DNA of 64,000 nt from Lolium rigidum (lineage: Eukaryota > Streptophyta > Magnoliopsida > Poales > Poaceae), in NCBI RefSeq assembly GCF_022539505.1, contig NC_061512.1, positions 147,047,962 to 147,111,961 on the forward strand, written 5' to 3'. The position numbers and the translations under genes were made by a program. This document shows positions 35,682 through 47,002 of this stretch, one piece after another. The first letter of the stretch is position 1. Each line of letters opens with the position of its first letter. The notes under the pieces are model-generated. The model had not been told where the DNA came from and made no database searches. It worked only from the letters and a program-made list of their open reading frames with translations.

Positions 35682-36931
35682 CACTGGTAGAAAAATGGCT
35701 TTTAGTCGGGTTCGCAACTACCATTAGTCGCGGTTGCGCAACCGCGATCAATTAAGCGCGACTAAAGGGCCCCCCTTTAGTCGCGGTTGCTTACGAACCG
35801 CGACTAAAGGTCCGTCCACGTGGGCGGCTAGCGTGCGCCTGGGCGAAGGACCTTTAGTCGCGGTTGGTGTCCCCAACCGGGACTAAAGGCTATTTCGTTA
35901 AAAAAAAATAATTCATTTTGGTTTCTAATTTTTTTCACTCCGTTTTTTTTTCTATTTTTTTCAGAATTTCTATTATTTCAGTTATTTGCATAGCTTAGTC
36001 TCTATCTCTAACTACACTTATCTCTAGTCAAATTACTTATTTGTGGTCAAATTTCTTGCTCGGTCACCCATCCTCCCACTACTCCACTTCTAGCACGCTT
36101 AACTTCCGAGTTCCATTCCGTCCCGCATCCAAGTGCTACGCGCACATGTATGTGATACTAGTATCATATCAATCCTATTAACATGTTGGTCGATGTCACA
36201 TTTTTTTATTGTTTGAATTTCAAATAATTTTTTTCATAAACAAAAATAATGATGTAATAATAATCGTGAATAAATAAATAAACATTAATTATATTTTTTT
36301 ATTATTTTTTAAATATTTTTTTTGCCAAAACCTAAAAATTTGAAAATCTAAAATTTGGGTAAAAGTAATAGTAATCTTTATGCTGGATGCAATTATTAAT
36401 TTTATTTTTTTGAAAAATTTAAAAATATAAAATCCATAATTTATAGCAAAAACTAAAATCTTCCTGCTTTCGTATTTTCATTTCGTAATTTTTTTGATAT
36501 ATTATACTTTTTTTTCCAACGTCGTATGCAAAAGTTATTGCGGTTTTACCATTTTTTAAACTTTTTTTGCAAAAAAAGTGAAAATTCGAATTTCTTAATT
36601 TCTCCGAATAGTAGGTTGCATAACATACAAGAATCTGAAAACAATTTTTTTTTTGAATTTTCTATCATTTTCTTTTGTATTTTACAAACCAAAAAAGGCG
36701 ATCCAAGGGGGGGGGGGTTGGTCTCCCCAACCGAGACTAAAGGTTTTTCCGCCGACCGCATCCCTCCATAGCCCTTTAGTCCCGGTTGGTGTTACCAACC
36801 GCGACTAAAGGGGTACCCTTTCGTCTCGGATGGATCATTAGTCGCGGGTCGCCTCCCGAACCGCGACTAAAGCCCCCTTTAATATTTCCGGGACTAATGG
36901 GGGTGAACGGAAGCCTCTTTTTCTACTAGTG
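35682..36931. mobile_element. Small CACTA-type element with tagtcgcggttg subterminal repeats
   Basis: Starts cactggtagaaaaatggct and ends (complement) cactagtagaaaaagaggct. It is flanked by the 3-bp duplication tgc (35679-35681, 36932-36934). Subterminal zones contain many ttagtcgcggttg / caaccgcgactaaa units in both orientations (35700-35890, 36720-36900). The 1250-bp element has no transposase. Its AT-rich middle holds a 5S rRNA-like module on the minus strand (36060-36126). Confidence 0.92.
36060..36126 (-). repeat. 5S rRNA-like module inside the small CACTA element
   Basis: The minus strand reads aactcggaagttaagcgtgc, then agtagt and ggatgggtgacc. This closely follows the internal promoter half of plant 5S rRNA (AACTCCGAAGTTAAGCGTGC ... 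AGTAGT ... GGATGGGTGACC). The 5' half of a 5S gene is not present, so this is not a functional 5S gene. Confidence 0.85.
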
Positions 36932-36934
36932 TGC

Positions 36935-39397
36935 CAACTCGTGTCTGCTTTCTTTGCAGCGCTGAGACCTGAGAGTATACCATTCTTTTCTGTGGTTACA
37001 AGGAAGAAGAAGAAAATGTACCTACGTACGTGTACGTGTGCCATGTGCGTGGGTCTTCAAAACCGTGTGATGGTTACACAAGGATCCACCACCGCCATCA
37101 CATGATCCCCGCCGATGGATCTTTTATACATGCAAAAAAAATGCCTCCTCTTGATCGCCGCAACAAAATGAATCTTACGATTTGCAGTTACCCTTCGCAT
37201 TGCAGTAACTCGAAGGTCACACACACACAAAAAGCGCCAAATATAGGATTTGTTGTTCTGATCAGAAAACGCATGCCTAGATTCTTTAGAGTTCAGGCTG
37301 GCCTGCCAAGTATTTCACCTCTTCCATTCCCTTTCCAATTCCTTCGTTCTCCAACGCAAAAGCTTTGGCCGCATGTGTGTAGTGTCCCGCCTACCTTGTG
37401 AGGGAGGATACACTTGCAGCTTGGCGCCACGACCAACTAATAGTAATGGCTCAACTACCACGGCAGTCTAGGGCTCCTTTTTTAGTGGCTGCCATTGCGC
37501 TCGTCCGGATGACATGAGCTGTGTCCTGTGGGTGCATTGGGACAGGCAACCATGGCCATGGGACCAGATGCTGGAGCCACAGATCTAGCTGGGGCATTTG
37601 TTTGAGAAAATGAGCTGGGCAAGGCAATTCGTGTTGACTTCGGGAGTGCCGAGTGCCTTTTGTAGGGCCTCTACCTTGACTTCAGCTTCTCACAATTTTG
37701 TGCAAGATATGTATGTACTATATGGTGATCATTTTTATGCTCAGTTTATTGCCAAGACAACGCAATTTAATCATCCTTCGGAGTATGTGCACTCATACTT
37801 CAACAAAATCAGTTAGATTGGGATTTGAGTCTTCTAGATATTTTGCATAATCAACAGTTCTTGTAGTAACGACTTCTCTCGAATCGGATGCTGTTGGAAT
37901 AGAATCTGGAAGTCATCGCAACAGAGCCCAAGCACCGCCTCGCCCATCCGTTGTAGGGCTGGCCGCCTCGCTCCGGCATGAGATCCCACACACCTCAAGA
38001 AGAAGCTAGGAGGCGAAGGCTCGGCAAACGTTGTCCACCGCACGGGGCTTTGCGCACCGGCTTCATTCAATGGTGGCGGGAGGTCGGATGAGAAGAGGGT
38101 TTAGGCCAAGGCGCCCATTTCAAGTGGAACGAGTGGCTGTTGGGGTCCCACTTGACACGTTGGCTTCGAACAATTCAAGATTGACAATCCACCATAAATA
38201 AAAATGCACCTTGGTGGTTAGACATCTCCAAGAGGCCATCCCAAATTGGATATTAAAAATATATGTTTTAGTCGTTTTGGGATGCATATGGCAGACAGGC
38301 CAGAAGCTCTTTGTTCTGCTAGAGCCGGGCCGGGCGGTGGTTCACTAGAGCTTGGGTTGGACTGGTAGTGTGCCCTAGAGCTTGGGAGCACGTAGCAGCG
38401 CAAAGTGATCTGATCACGGCGTATGACAGCGAATCGCTCACATCATTAAAGCCATGTCCGGAGGAAACAAGGGTGAGATCATTCACTACTCGTCATGACG
38501 TCATGCAGAGAGCGGATGAACGCATCATTTTCTTTTTTCGCATGTGCTGATCGCTAGTCCGGCCGGATAGATTCTCCGACGCCGACGAGGCTCCGACCGG
38601 CGTTGACCTCGCTGCTACAAAGTGTCACTGCGAGAGTGGTGTGACTAAAGGCAATTACTAGACATCATTAGACAACCCTAGTTAAGCACTTAAGCAGTAA
38701 GCACGCATGCAGACCCGTCGTTAGGGCTGAGAGCTAGTACATTTTCCGATCCAACGGGCTGGGTCAAGTTGCCGCTGATCTGACGGCAGAGGGAGTACGT
38801 AACTGTGCGCACGCACTGGACACAGGGAGGGACGAAGACAAAGGTGGCCTGATTCAGGGGAAGCACGAGGGGCACCGACGCAGAAAGCCTGGACGCCAAT
38901 TAATGGGCGGTTGAACAATAGCCGGGCCAAGAGGGCAAGTTAAAGACGACGACGACGACAGGGATCGGAGCTCGTAGGGTCGCCATTGCTCCCCTCCCCG
39001 GAGGACCGTGGAGAGGAAGAGCCGTCCCCGGCTGAACTTGTACGCAGATCCAGTTCATGATGGCGGTGGATCACCGAGAGTCTGAGAGAGAAGAAAGGTG
39101 GGAAAAATGGCATCTCATTATGATCCCTGATCGACCCCAGGGATGCAGAATACTCATACTGGTCAGGAGTACCTGGTAGATGTATGCAGGGGAGTGGGGC
39201 TGTAGTGGAGGTACTTTGGTCCTCGTGTTGCTACAAAGGTAGCTCGGGTAAATGAAGTCCACTCTTCAACAGTTCAGCATGATCAGCAGAGACGTGACCA
39301 TACATACTTACCAAATTTTCTACTCATTCCAGCCTAGTAACTTGCATAAGATAAATTGGAATGGGTCCAACAACGGAAACCTTAAAACTCAGCCAGG
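36935..39397. other. Intergenic DNA
   Basis: No supported gene. The frames seen (for example 37030-37401 and 37598-37816) are short and lack domains. A cacacaca run occurs near 37219-37229. The region is less repeat-like than the flanks, but I recognise nothing in it. Confidence 0.45.
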
Positions 39398-39720
39398 CTA
39401 CACGTAGGTCTTTTATTTGCAAACACTCCGAATTTGTATTTTAAAGTTTTAAAAAATTTAAAACAAAATTCAAGAGATAGCAGATGATGTATACTACAAT
39501 GGTATAAAATCTCAGTACAAACTAATTCATATTCAAAGCTACACGAAATCGACAAAATCTGACAAATTTTATTCGTGTAGCCTACAATACAAATCAGATT
39601 GCATTGAGATTTTACACCACAATAGCATACATCATTGGCTACCTCAATAATTTTGTTTCGGAATTTTCAAAACTTTGAAATATGAATTTTAAGTGTTTGA
39701 AAATAAGGAGCTACATGTAG
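39398..39720. mobile_element. Foldback MITE-like element
   Basis: A 323-bp imperfect palindrome: the left arm ctacacgtag plus gtcttttatttgcaaacact pairs with the right arm (complement ctacatgtag, ctccttattttcaaacactt). The inner arms around 39480-39560 and 39565-39640 also pair (gcagatgatgtatac with gcatacatcat; taaaatctcagta with tgagatttta). No target duplication could be fixed, so the superfamily is open. Confidence 0.7.
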
Positions 39721-40399
39721 GTCAGCCTCCAAAACAAAATAAGTTGCCTTTGTGATTCAAGGCGTGAAAGCATGCTCGATTACACTGTTTCCTACGTTGT
39801 GCCCCACCAGTGCAAGCTCGGGGATGGCGCGAGCTCATGCATCCCCAGAAAGTCGGCGAGATAAATTATGTCACCTTCCGCCGATTCGAACCCCTATATA
39901 TCTCCGCCCGGCTTCCCCGTCAAATGCTACCCACCATTTCTCCCCTTCTAGCTCTTCTTCCCGGCCACAAACTTAACAGACAAGGCAGGTAAGCAGCGGC
40001 ATCTTCCTGGTCGATGTAGGATGGCGGTGGAAAGCGGTCTTCCTCATCTTCTCAGAGCTCTTCAGTACCTTCTCTGCTCCTCCGATGGTGGTGAGAACTT
40101 CAAACCTTTGAGCGTGTTGTAGATCTAAATATAGGATTCGGTATATACATGGTCGTATGGGTCATGTCTTAGCTAGGACTTGCCCTCCTTTGTTCTTGAG
40201 ACACAAGACAAGCATTTGTTGTCGGTGCTCATGTATCCACGGGATGCACAGATTATGCCGGTGCATGGCATGCGATTTGTTGTAGTGGACCCAGATCACA
40301 AGCTTGTTGCTACCATGCTAGCTCCACAGAGGGCGATCGAGGCAGGTAAATCTCACGACACATGGAACTTGAAGGGGTATGAAGTTACCCCCATTCGTG
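39721..40399 (+). other. Leader-like sequence before a decayed coding region
   Basis: A TATA-like ctatatatc (39893-39901) is followed by pyrimidine-rich leader and a gtaagc donor context (39988-39993). A short frame at 40180-40446 reads VVDPDHKLVATMLAPQ but is not recognised. It may be the 5' part of the degenerate gene at 40400-40930. Confidence 0.35.
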
Positions 40400-40930
40400 A
40401 CCCTTGGTCCTCAACAATATGTGTGACATCATCGAGAGTAGTGTGAGAACAGATAAGGGATTCAAGTTGGTGCCGTTGAACAATGTTGTGAAGAAGGTTT
40501 TCGAGTTATGTGGCCTGGAGGTGTCCTCACTCCTCATAGTACGTATACAAGCATCTACGAAGTGGATAAGCAGGTTGATCCATGTCTCCAAGTTGAGAGA
40601 CCTGAGAAGTGCCGGCTGGGATGAAGACACCTTCACTATTGTCCTAGAAGAGGTGCCATGTCTCGGTTGAACGCTGAATATCTGAACCATCCAATCGTCA
40701 ACTATAGCCACATGCAACAAATCTTCTCATCCGGCCTTGCCACCAGTAGGTATGCCATGGGCTTTAATGAGCCTCTAGATACACATTGCCCTGACTACAT
40801 AGAGATAGAGGAGTCCGAGACCATTGTCGTTGATGAAGACCATGAGAAGGTTCCTTCTTGTGGTTTTGGAACTAGTGTTGTTGCTAGTGCTGGCCGCAGT
40901 ACTGCTTTTGTTGATGCTAGGAGGAAGAGG
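40400..40930 (+). pseudogene. Degenerate Myb/SANT-like domain protein
   Basis: Two adjacent frames (40404-40670 and 40658 onward) together resemble the C-terminal part of grass Myb/SANT-like proteins of the PIF/Harbinger-associated type. The first contains KVFELCGLEVSS and SKLRDLRSAGWDEDTF, the second DAEYLNHP-like AEYLNHPIVNYSHMQ and ATSRYAMGFNEPLD, followed by a basic RRKRKR. The frames are joined by a shift near 40660 with loss of the intervening residues. No transposase is nearby. The identity rests on remembered family style and should be searched. Confidence 0.5.
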
Positions 40931-41560
40931 AAGAGGTCGGTCTTGGTAGAGGGTGATGTGGTCCACATCACCTGCATAACCAAGGCCGTGAAAGCGTGGC
41001 AGTCGCTATCACCAATGCTTCCCCTCCTAATGTGCACCCAGACCCGTATGTCACCATCATGGATACCTGGGTCCAACCCTGAGGCTCTGATGGAGGCTTT
41101 GGGCCACCTCTTTTACAGCAGGGCACCGAGTGTAATGGCTTTGTTCAGATGGTTGAGGACCAAACGGAGCTCTAGCCTAGGACCTTTCTATCCAATCACT
41201 ACTACGTGTAGTGCTCCCGGTGATGGTGCTGGTGATGCATGCATGGTGGTGATGATGATGTTAGCTAGAACTTGATGAAAACATATGCCAAGCCTTGTAT
41301 ATTTTGTGAGGTGGTATATATTAACCCCTCACATGATGGTGAACTTGTGGTGGTAGGATTATACCCTTCTTTGATGTGGTGGTAGGATATCACCATATTA
41401 GATGGTGTGATCTTTAGTACAAGCACACATGCTGGTAGATTAAACTTGTGATGGGTTTGCCTATTTGATCATGCATGCTTATGTTGAATTGCTTGTCGAT
41501 CTTGTGAACTTTATTTTCCTACTTTGTGTTCCTTATGTTGCATCTTGGTAGAAATACAAT
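40931..41560. other. Non-coding tail between two coding remnants
   Basis: The Myb/SANT frame runs on to 41275 without recognised features. Low-complexity gtggtgatgatg (41241-41255) and a repeated ggtggtaggat (41350-41390) are present. Confidence 0.4.
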
Positions 41561-41794
41561 TGGTATGTGTTGTTCTATGAGAAGGTCCTAGGGGTTTTAC
41601 AAGTCATGGGAGGACTGTAGCCCACAAGAAAGAAAAAAGCTTACTCGAAATTCTTAGCGCAAGAGAATTGCTACTATGTTGCTCCCAAGGGTGCATTCCC
41701 TATTAAATGTGCAGCTCAGGGCCGCGAAATTAGGTTCAAGGATTTTATTATCGCCTGCCTTGTGATGTGGATTGTATATTTGCTACTGTCGTAA
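41561..41794 (+). pseudogene. RNase H1-type N-terminal domain plus membrane tail, remnant
   Basis: The frame opens WYVLFYEKVLGV, and after a one-base shift near 41597 it continues with the SWEDC-type pattern. This matches the WYVV..GK.PGVY..W.EC style of the small RNA-binding domain found at the N-terminus of cellular RNase H1 and in plant relatives. Near the end RFKDFIIACLVMWIVYLLLS followed by TAA (41792-41794) is a single hydrophobic segment, like a C-terminal membrane anchor. Frames between are stop-ridden. No catalytic RNase H domain is present. Confidence 0.45.
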
Positions 41795-42236
41795 GCGTGT
41801 CTCCTCATTTGTAAAACCTTAAACCATGAACTGCTAGTTGGTAAGCTTGCCACATATAGGCGTAAGGTGACAATATCCCGCCTCATGCGGGCTCCTAAAT
41901 GTAGTGTTTTACACCAGCCTAGCCCAAAAAACATTAATTATGAGCAAGCAAATGATGTAGACATAAATGATGCTCTCGTGTAACCAAAAACTTTGTGGGC
42001 ATCCAAACGAAGTGCAAAAACAAGCTCAAGCCCTATTCTACCTCATGCTGCATCTAATGGGCCAAATAAAAAAAAACCTCATACATGAAACCAAACTTAC
42101 CCTTTATGTTCATCTCATGCTAGCAATAATTCATACACGAACGTAACTTCTTTTTAGATAGACGTCATTTGATCGTGCACATTTGGCATGCGACCTGAAC
42201 TTTGGCCGCGGTCACGGCTAAATCAGTTGGACCGCA
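41795..42236. other. Upstream region of the GDSL lipase gene
   Basis: AT-rich until about 42180, then GC-rich. No gene seen. It leads into the GA repeat and promoter. Confidence 0.5.
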
Positions 42237-42263
42237 CGAGAGAGAGAGAGAGAGAGAGAGAGC
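42237..42263. repeat. (GA)n microsatellite upstream of the lipase gene
   Basis: An uninterrupted ga run of about 26 bp, roughly 135 bp upstream of the TATA box. GA tracts are common in plant proximal promoters and 5' leaders. Confidence 0.9.
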
Positions 42264-42396
42264 ATCATCCGGTCATGCCAAATAGTGCCACCCGCGCTTC
42301 TCGCTCGCCAGCCCGCGCGCGCAACAGGCCAGCGGCTGCCGCGGCACAGTCCTGCTTGCTAGCTGCTGCCGCGGCAGTAATACTAGCTAGCTGTAC

Positions 42397-42402
42397 TATA
42401 AA
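42397..42402 (+). promoter_or_regulatory. TATA box of the GDSL esterase/lipase gene
   Basis: tataaa within ctgtactataaagcaggc, 78 bp before the first ATG (42480), with a CT-rich leader (42430-42470) between. Position and context fit a plant core promoter. Confidence 0.65.
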
Positions 42403-42479
42403 GCAGGCGCCACACAAGCAAAGCATCCCATCTTTCTCACTCCCTCACTCACACTCCCTCTCTCTCTCTCCCGCCGCAC

Positions 42480-45400
42480 ATGCGCGTCGCCCGCCGCTGC
42501 CTGCTGCCGCTGCCGACACCAATGGGGCATCGGGGCTTGCTTCTCCCCCTGCTCCTCGCCGCGCTGTGCTTCTCTGGCGCCGCCGCCGCCGCCAAGCACG
42601 GCAGCAAGAAGTCGTACGCCGCCATCTTCAGCTTCGGGGACTCGCTCTCCGACGCCGGCAACCTCATTGTCAACGGCACCCCCAAGGCGCTCACCACCGC
42701 CAGGGCGCCCTACGGCATGACCTTCTTCGGCCGCCCCACCGGCCGCTGCTCCAACGGGCGCGTCGTCGTCGACTTCCTCGGTAACAAATCCCACATCGCC
42801 GGCTAGCTGTTCCTACCTCGCCGTCCTCTCCTTCTTAGATTCTCTTTGGCCTTTCGGTGCGTTTTTTTTAGAGATGGACTTTGCAACATCCGATGCAAGT
42901 GTCTCTGTTTTTCTAAAGCCGGTGATTTGGGGTCGGGTGGAGTGTTTGACCGTGCTCTGACGGTGGTCGTCATGAAATTGACCCTTGTTGAGTGTGCTGC
43001 TCAACTCGTATCCCATGTCTGGTTCTTCTCAGATCTTTTTTCTTTTTTGCTTTTTAGTGATGCAACGTTAGTCTGCTAAAAGAACAGAATTAATTGTTTC
43101 TCCTTTGAGAAAAGCAGATCAAATTTAGGCGGTAAGAACAAGCTGGTAAAAAGAGCTGCTGCTTTGCAGCAGTGAGTGAGTTATTGCTCGCTCCATTCTG
43201 CTGCACCGGCCAAAGTAGTATCGATGTGAATTAAAGCTCTTTTTTCTTTTTCCTTTAACAAAAAAGATACTCTATAAAGCATCACACCAGAAATGTTACT
43301 GAAAGAAGCTAGATTTACTGCTGCGACCAAAGGACCACATATATGTGTCTCACTCTCTTGGAACGCTAGATTGCCTTTTAGCTCAGAGCAGTAGCCAATA
43401 GCAAGTTGTATTATGTGAAATTTTTGGTTTTTACTGATGCGGATTCTGCTGCCAATTTGCAGCGGAGCATTTCGGGCTGCCCCTGCCGCCGGCGTCGCAG
43501 GCCCACGGCACGGACTTCAGCAAGGGCGCCAACTTCGCCATCACCGGCGCCACGGCGCTGGACTACGCCTTCTTCAAGGCGCACGGCATCGACCAGCGCA
43601 TCTGGAACACCGGCTCCATCATCACCCAGATCGGCTGGCTCCAGAAGATGAAGCCCTCGCTCTGCAAATCGGAGAAAGGTCCCGCAAGATTCTCTCGCGC
43701 CTTCTTGAAATGTGCTACCGTGTTCCAATCTGTAGATCAAAGATTCTGAATTTTACTTGCTGTGTTAACTGCAGAGTGCAGGGATTTCTTCAGCAAATCC
43801 CTGTTTGTGGTGGGGGAGTTCGGGGGCAATGACTACAACGCTCCGTTGTTCTCCGGCGTCGCCTTCTCCGATGTGAAGACCTACGTGCCGCTGGTCACCA
43901 AAGCCATTGCCAACGGCGTCGAGGTATGAAATCAATCAACTGACGGTAGTTTCGCCTACATCCTAGAGTAGCAATGTAGGTCGACCTTGCATTGCATCCT
44001 AGGTGACGCTAAAAAGCATGCATCAGAGTTTGCTGTGTACTACTAGCCTACTTGGAGCTCCAGGGAATCATGCAAGTGTGCGACGGGTGCTGATTTCAGG
44101 CAGCGCACATCTTCTGTCATGTCTAGATATTTGTCGGCAAGGTGGAATGCATGACATACCCACGAGTTCTCGGTAAGGGGACTAGTAGGTAAGCACTGCA
44201 TAGTGTCACAAACTAAGCTCCAGAGAGCGCTACTTGTCCACGGGTAGGGCCAATACCACATTTTATTGGGTTAGATCTAGGGATCTCACTGTGTTTGCTT
44301 ACTTATGGTCAGCTGGGTTACCAGTATTTCAAGACCTTAAATTGGGGGAGAGAACATGTAACACTTTTGGTATCCTTCTCATAAATAGGGATACTTCTGA
44401 GTAGGCAATTTTTCTTTATAAAGGGCAATATATTAATATCAAGAAGATATGAAAGTACACTCTTGGCATCTGCAACAGCTCACTATCACAAGCCTGAGTA
44501 GGCAATTAACATGTACCAACTGCTATGGTTAAACTGGTTTAAAAGGGATTGTTTTTCTGGCTTTCCCTGCATAAATCACACTAGCTGCCGTGGGATCTGT
44601 ACTTGTTCGTTACCAAGTATAGTTGCTCTACAGCACATCAGATTGTTGCTTAGTGTACCCCCACGTGATGTCTAGATGGGGAATTCATTTCGGACATGAT
44701 TGCACAATGAAGATAATGGGCATAGAAAAGGTGGTATGGTTGGTAAACAAGATGAGGAATCATTTGTTGTGTGCATGGCCATCATGGAACGGCTGTCACA
44801 TGACATAGTTCTGAAAAATGGTTTGTTTACACACACTTCAAGGGGAGTGAACAGATCCTTTGAAATTATACTACTACTTTATTACCAGTGTTCTACTTAT
44901 TAAACTAGTTCGTCGGTGTATAATATATTTGTTTCAAACGGTCGTGTGGAGATCTGTTCGAGATATCTTTGTCTAAGATTGAAGTAGTCTTGTGCGTCTC
45001 GTGAATGCGTACTGAAATGTTCATACATAGATGAGAATTATGATAATCTTACGCACATTTTTGTGTTCTTTCAGATATTGATCGAGCTTGGGGCAACAGA
45101 CCTATTGGTACCTGGAATTCTCCCGATTGGGTGCTTCCCTCTGTACCTCACACTGTACAACAGCAGCAAGAAATCGGACTACAATGCGCGCACTGGGTGC
45201 CTCCGGAGATACAACCGTCTGGCCTTCCATCACAACAGGGACCTCAAGCAGAAGCTTGATGAGCTCCAGAAGAAGTACCCAAAGACAAAAATCATGTACG
45301 GTGATTACTTCAAAGCCGCAATGCAGTTTGTCGTCAGCCCTAAAAATTTCGGTGAGCATTTCTTTCCTCTCGAACCTGTAGAACTTCTGGACAGATTTTT

Positions 45401-45703
45401 GACAGATTATGGTCTGTATTTGTGATGGTGTGCTTTATTACGAAGCATGCGGCATGGTCTAACTGAATCTTTACACACATTGCAGGTTTCAGCACGGCTT
45501 TGCAAGCATGCTGCGGCGCTTCAGGGGAAGGCAGCTACAACTTCAACATGAAGAAGAAGTGCGGCGAGGCTGGTGCTAGCGTGTGCTCTAACCCAGCGTC
45601 GTACGTGAGCTGGGACGGCATCCACATGACCGAAGCAGCCTACCGCATGGTCGCCAACGGTTGGCTCAACGGCCCCTACGCTTCTCCCCCAATCATGAAG
45701 TGA
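42480..45703 (+). CDS. GDSL esterase/lipase, secreted, 5 exons
   Basis: Predicted secreted serine hydrolase of the plant GDSL family, cleaving ester bonds of lipids or acylated metabolites; the substrate cannot be told from sequence. Exons: 42480-42780, 43463-43678, 43775-43923, 45075-45351, 45486-45703; all introns are GT-AG and phases agree, giving 386 aa, a usual family length. The N-terminus has a Leu/Ala-rich signal peptide (cleavage near residue 37); Met15 (ATG 42522) is an alternative start. Family blocks are complete: [12 protein letters not shown] with Ser55, KGANF with Gly122, GEFGGNDYN with Asn191, and [11 protein letters not shown] with Asp358 and His361. The style of block III suggests the At1g28600 / acetylajmalan-esterase-like clade (inference). 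Intron 3 (43924-45074) hosts a small LINE-tail insertion. No break or odd residue seen. Confidence 0.95.
44411..44493 (-). mobile_element. 83-bp LINE 3'-tail insertion in lipase intron 3
   Basis: Flanked by a perfect 14-bp duplication ctgagtaggcaatt (44397-44410, 44494-44507). Read on the minus strand it ends gatattaatatattgccc followed by an A-rich tail, a grass non-LTR 3' end. It is a severely 5'-truncated copy inserted antisense to the gene. Confidence 0.85.
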
Positions 45704-46393
45704 CATTATAATTCAGATGGTTAACTATATGTAGCGTCCCCGGTGCTGCTAGGGGAAAGTGGATACGAGGAGTGCTTCAGGCACTGAAGAAATTAAGCTA
45801 TTGGTTTACATTGCTTAGTTTGAGGGATTGTATAAACTGTCCCGGTATAGATATGTTTTCCCAGCTGAAAGATGTAGTACAGATGTACCTTGTATGACAT
45901 GTTCTCTGATTCTTATTCATTTTCCAAGAGTTACATAAGAATAATCTTAGTAATGAAATAAAAATACCAAATTGTGCATTTGCGCCTGAAGAACTGCACT
46001 TTGCTTGTTGTGTTACTTTTCATCCTGGCATCCTTTTGCGGCAGAAGACATCTACCACTGCAAGCGCATGATCGATAGACGTAACGACATGATGCCCTAC
46101 CTTGATTGCTGACAGGTACCCCAGAACTACGGTGGCGCACACACAGACACTCTAAATAACCAACCTTTAACATGATTTTTAATTACTCGCAGAAGGGATG
46201 CTCATCAGCGGCTTCTCTGAACTGTTGTAAACCGACTATAAACCATCTTTTTTAAGTGATCAGTCTGCTTCATCTCACATTACATTACCGGTTGTAGTGA
46301 CTTCAGGATTAATTGTTTTGACGGGTTGGTCCAAACCCATCGATGAGCAGTCCTAACTTGTAGAAATGCGGGGAAATTAGAAGAAGGCGAAAT
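45704..46393 (+). other. 3' flank of the lipase gene
   Basis: Contains the likely 3' untranslated region; aataaa-like signals occur near 45955 (gaaataaaaa). No further gene seen. Confidence 0.5.
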
Positions 46394-46409
46394 AGAAAAC
46401 ACTTGAAGA

Positions 46410-46986
46410 ATCCGGTTACAACTAAAACAGTGAGTGACCCCTTGGCTCGTGAGGGGTTCCTTAGGCGTTTAGGTTTTCTCTGCTTCCCGTCGGCGGCCGC
46501 CTCCGATCTGGCCACCTCTATGGCCTTCGGGCCATGGAGGTGCGGTGGATCGTGGCTCTCGGAGGGTTCCGTTTTCCAGTTTTGGGGGCTTGTTTCCCGT
46601 CTTTAGGGTTTTTGTTTGTAGGGGCGGTGCTCAGGTGGTGGTAGCGGCGCCTTGTGCAATAATGTTTCCAGGCTTCAACCCCATCTCGACGGTGACGTCG
46701 AGAAGGGCGTGATGTGGTCTTCGAGGATTTCGTGTGGCTGTGGGGATCTTCGGACGTCAAGGAGTTTCATTGGCAGTTCGTCCTACTTCGTCTCGGGGAC
46801 GGATGTGATCTTTTCGACCCGTTCAGCGACTTCCCATCCGCAACCAACAACGTCAGGCAGACTCAGGGAGGAACGGCAGCAGCGCGCGCTGTCGACACGG
46901 TCTGGAGGTTGAAGATGAAGGGACTTCTCAAGGATCTCATTGTAATTTTCGATGTTTCTTTAAATCCCAGTATCCTATTCAAAAAA
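46410..46986 (+). mobile_element. LINE-like retroposed fragment with diverged target duplication
   Basis: A GC-richer 577-bp segment ends in ctcattgtaattttcgatg and an A-rich tail (caaaaaa, 46980-46986). It is bracketed by gaaaacacttgaagaa (46394-46409) and gaaaatgtttgaagaa (46987-47002), 13 of 16 matching. Short frames such as 46652-46912 resemble decayed element sequence, without a recognised domain. Confidence 0.55.
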
Positions 46987-47002
46987 GAAAATGTTTGAAG
47001 AA

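Noticed and set aside
36060..36126. Functional 5S rRNA gene
   Set aside because: Only the promoter half matches; the 5' half, terminator and unit spacing are missing, and it lies inside a transposon.
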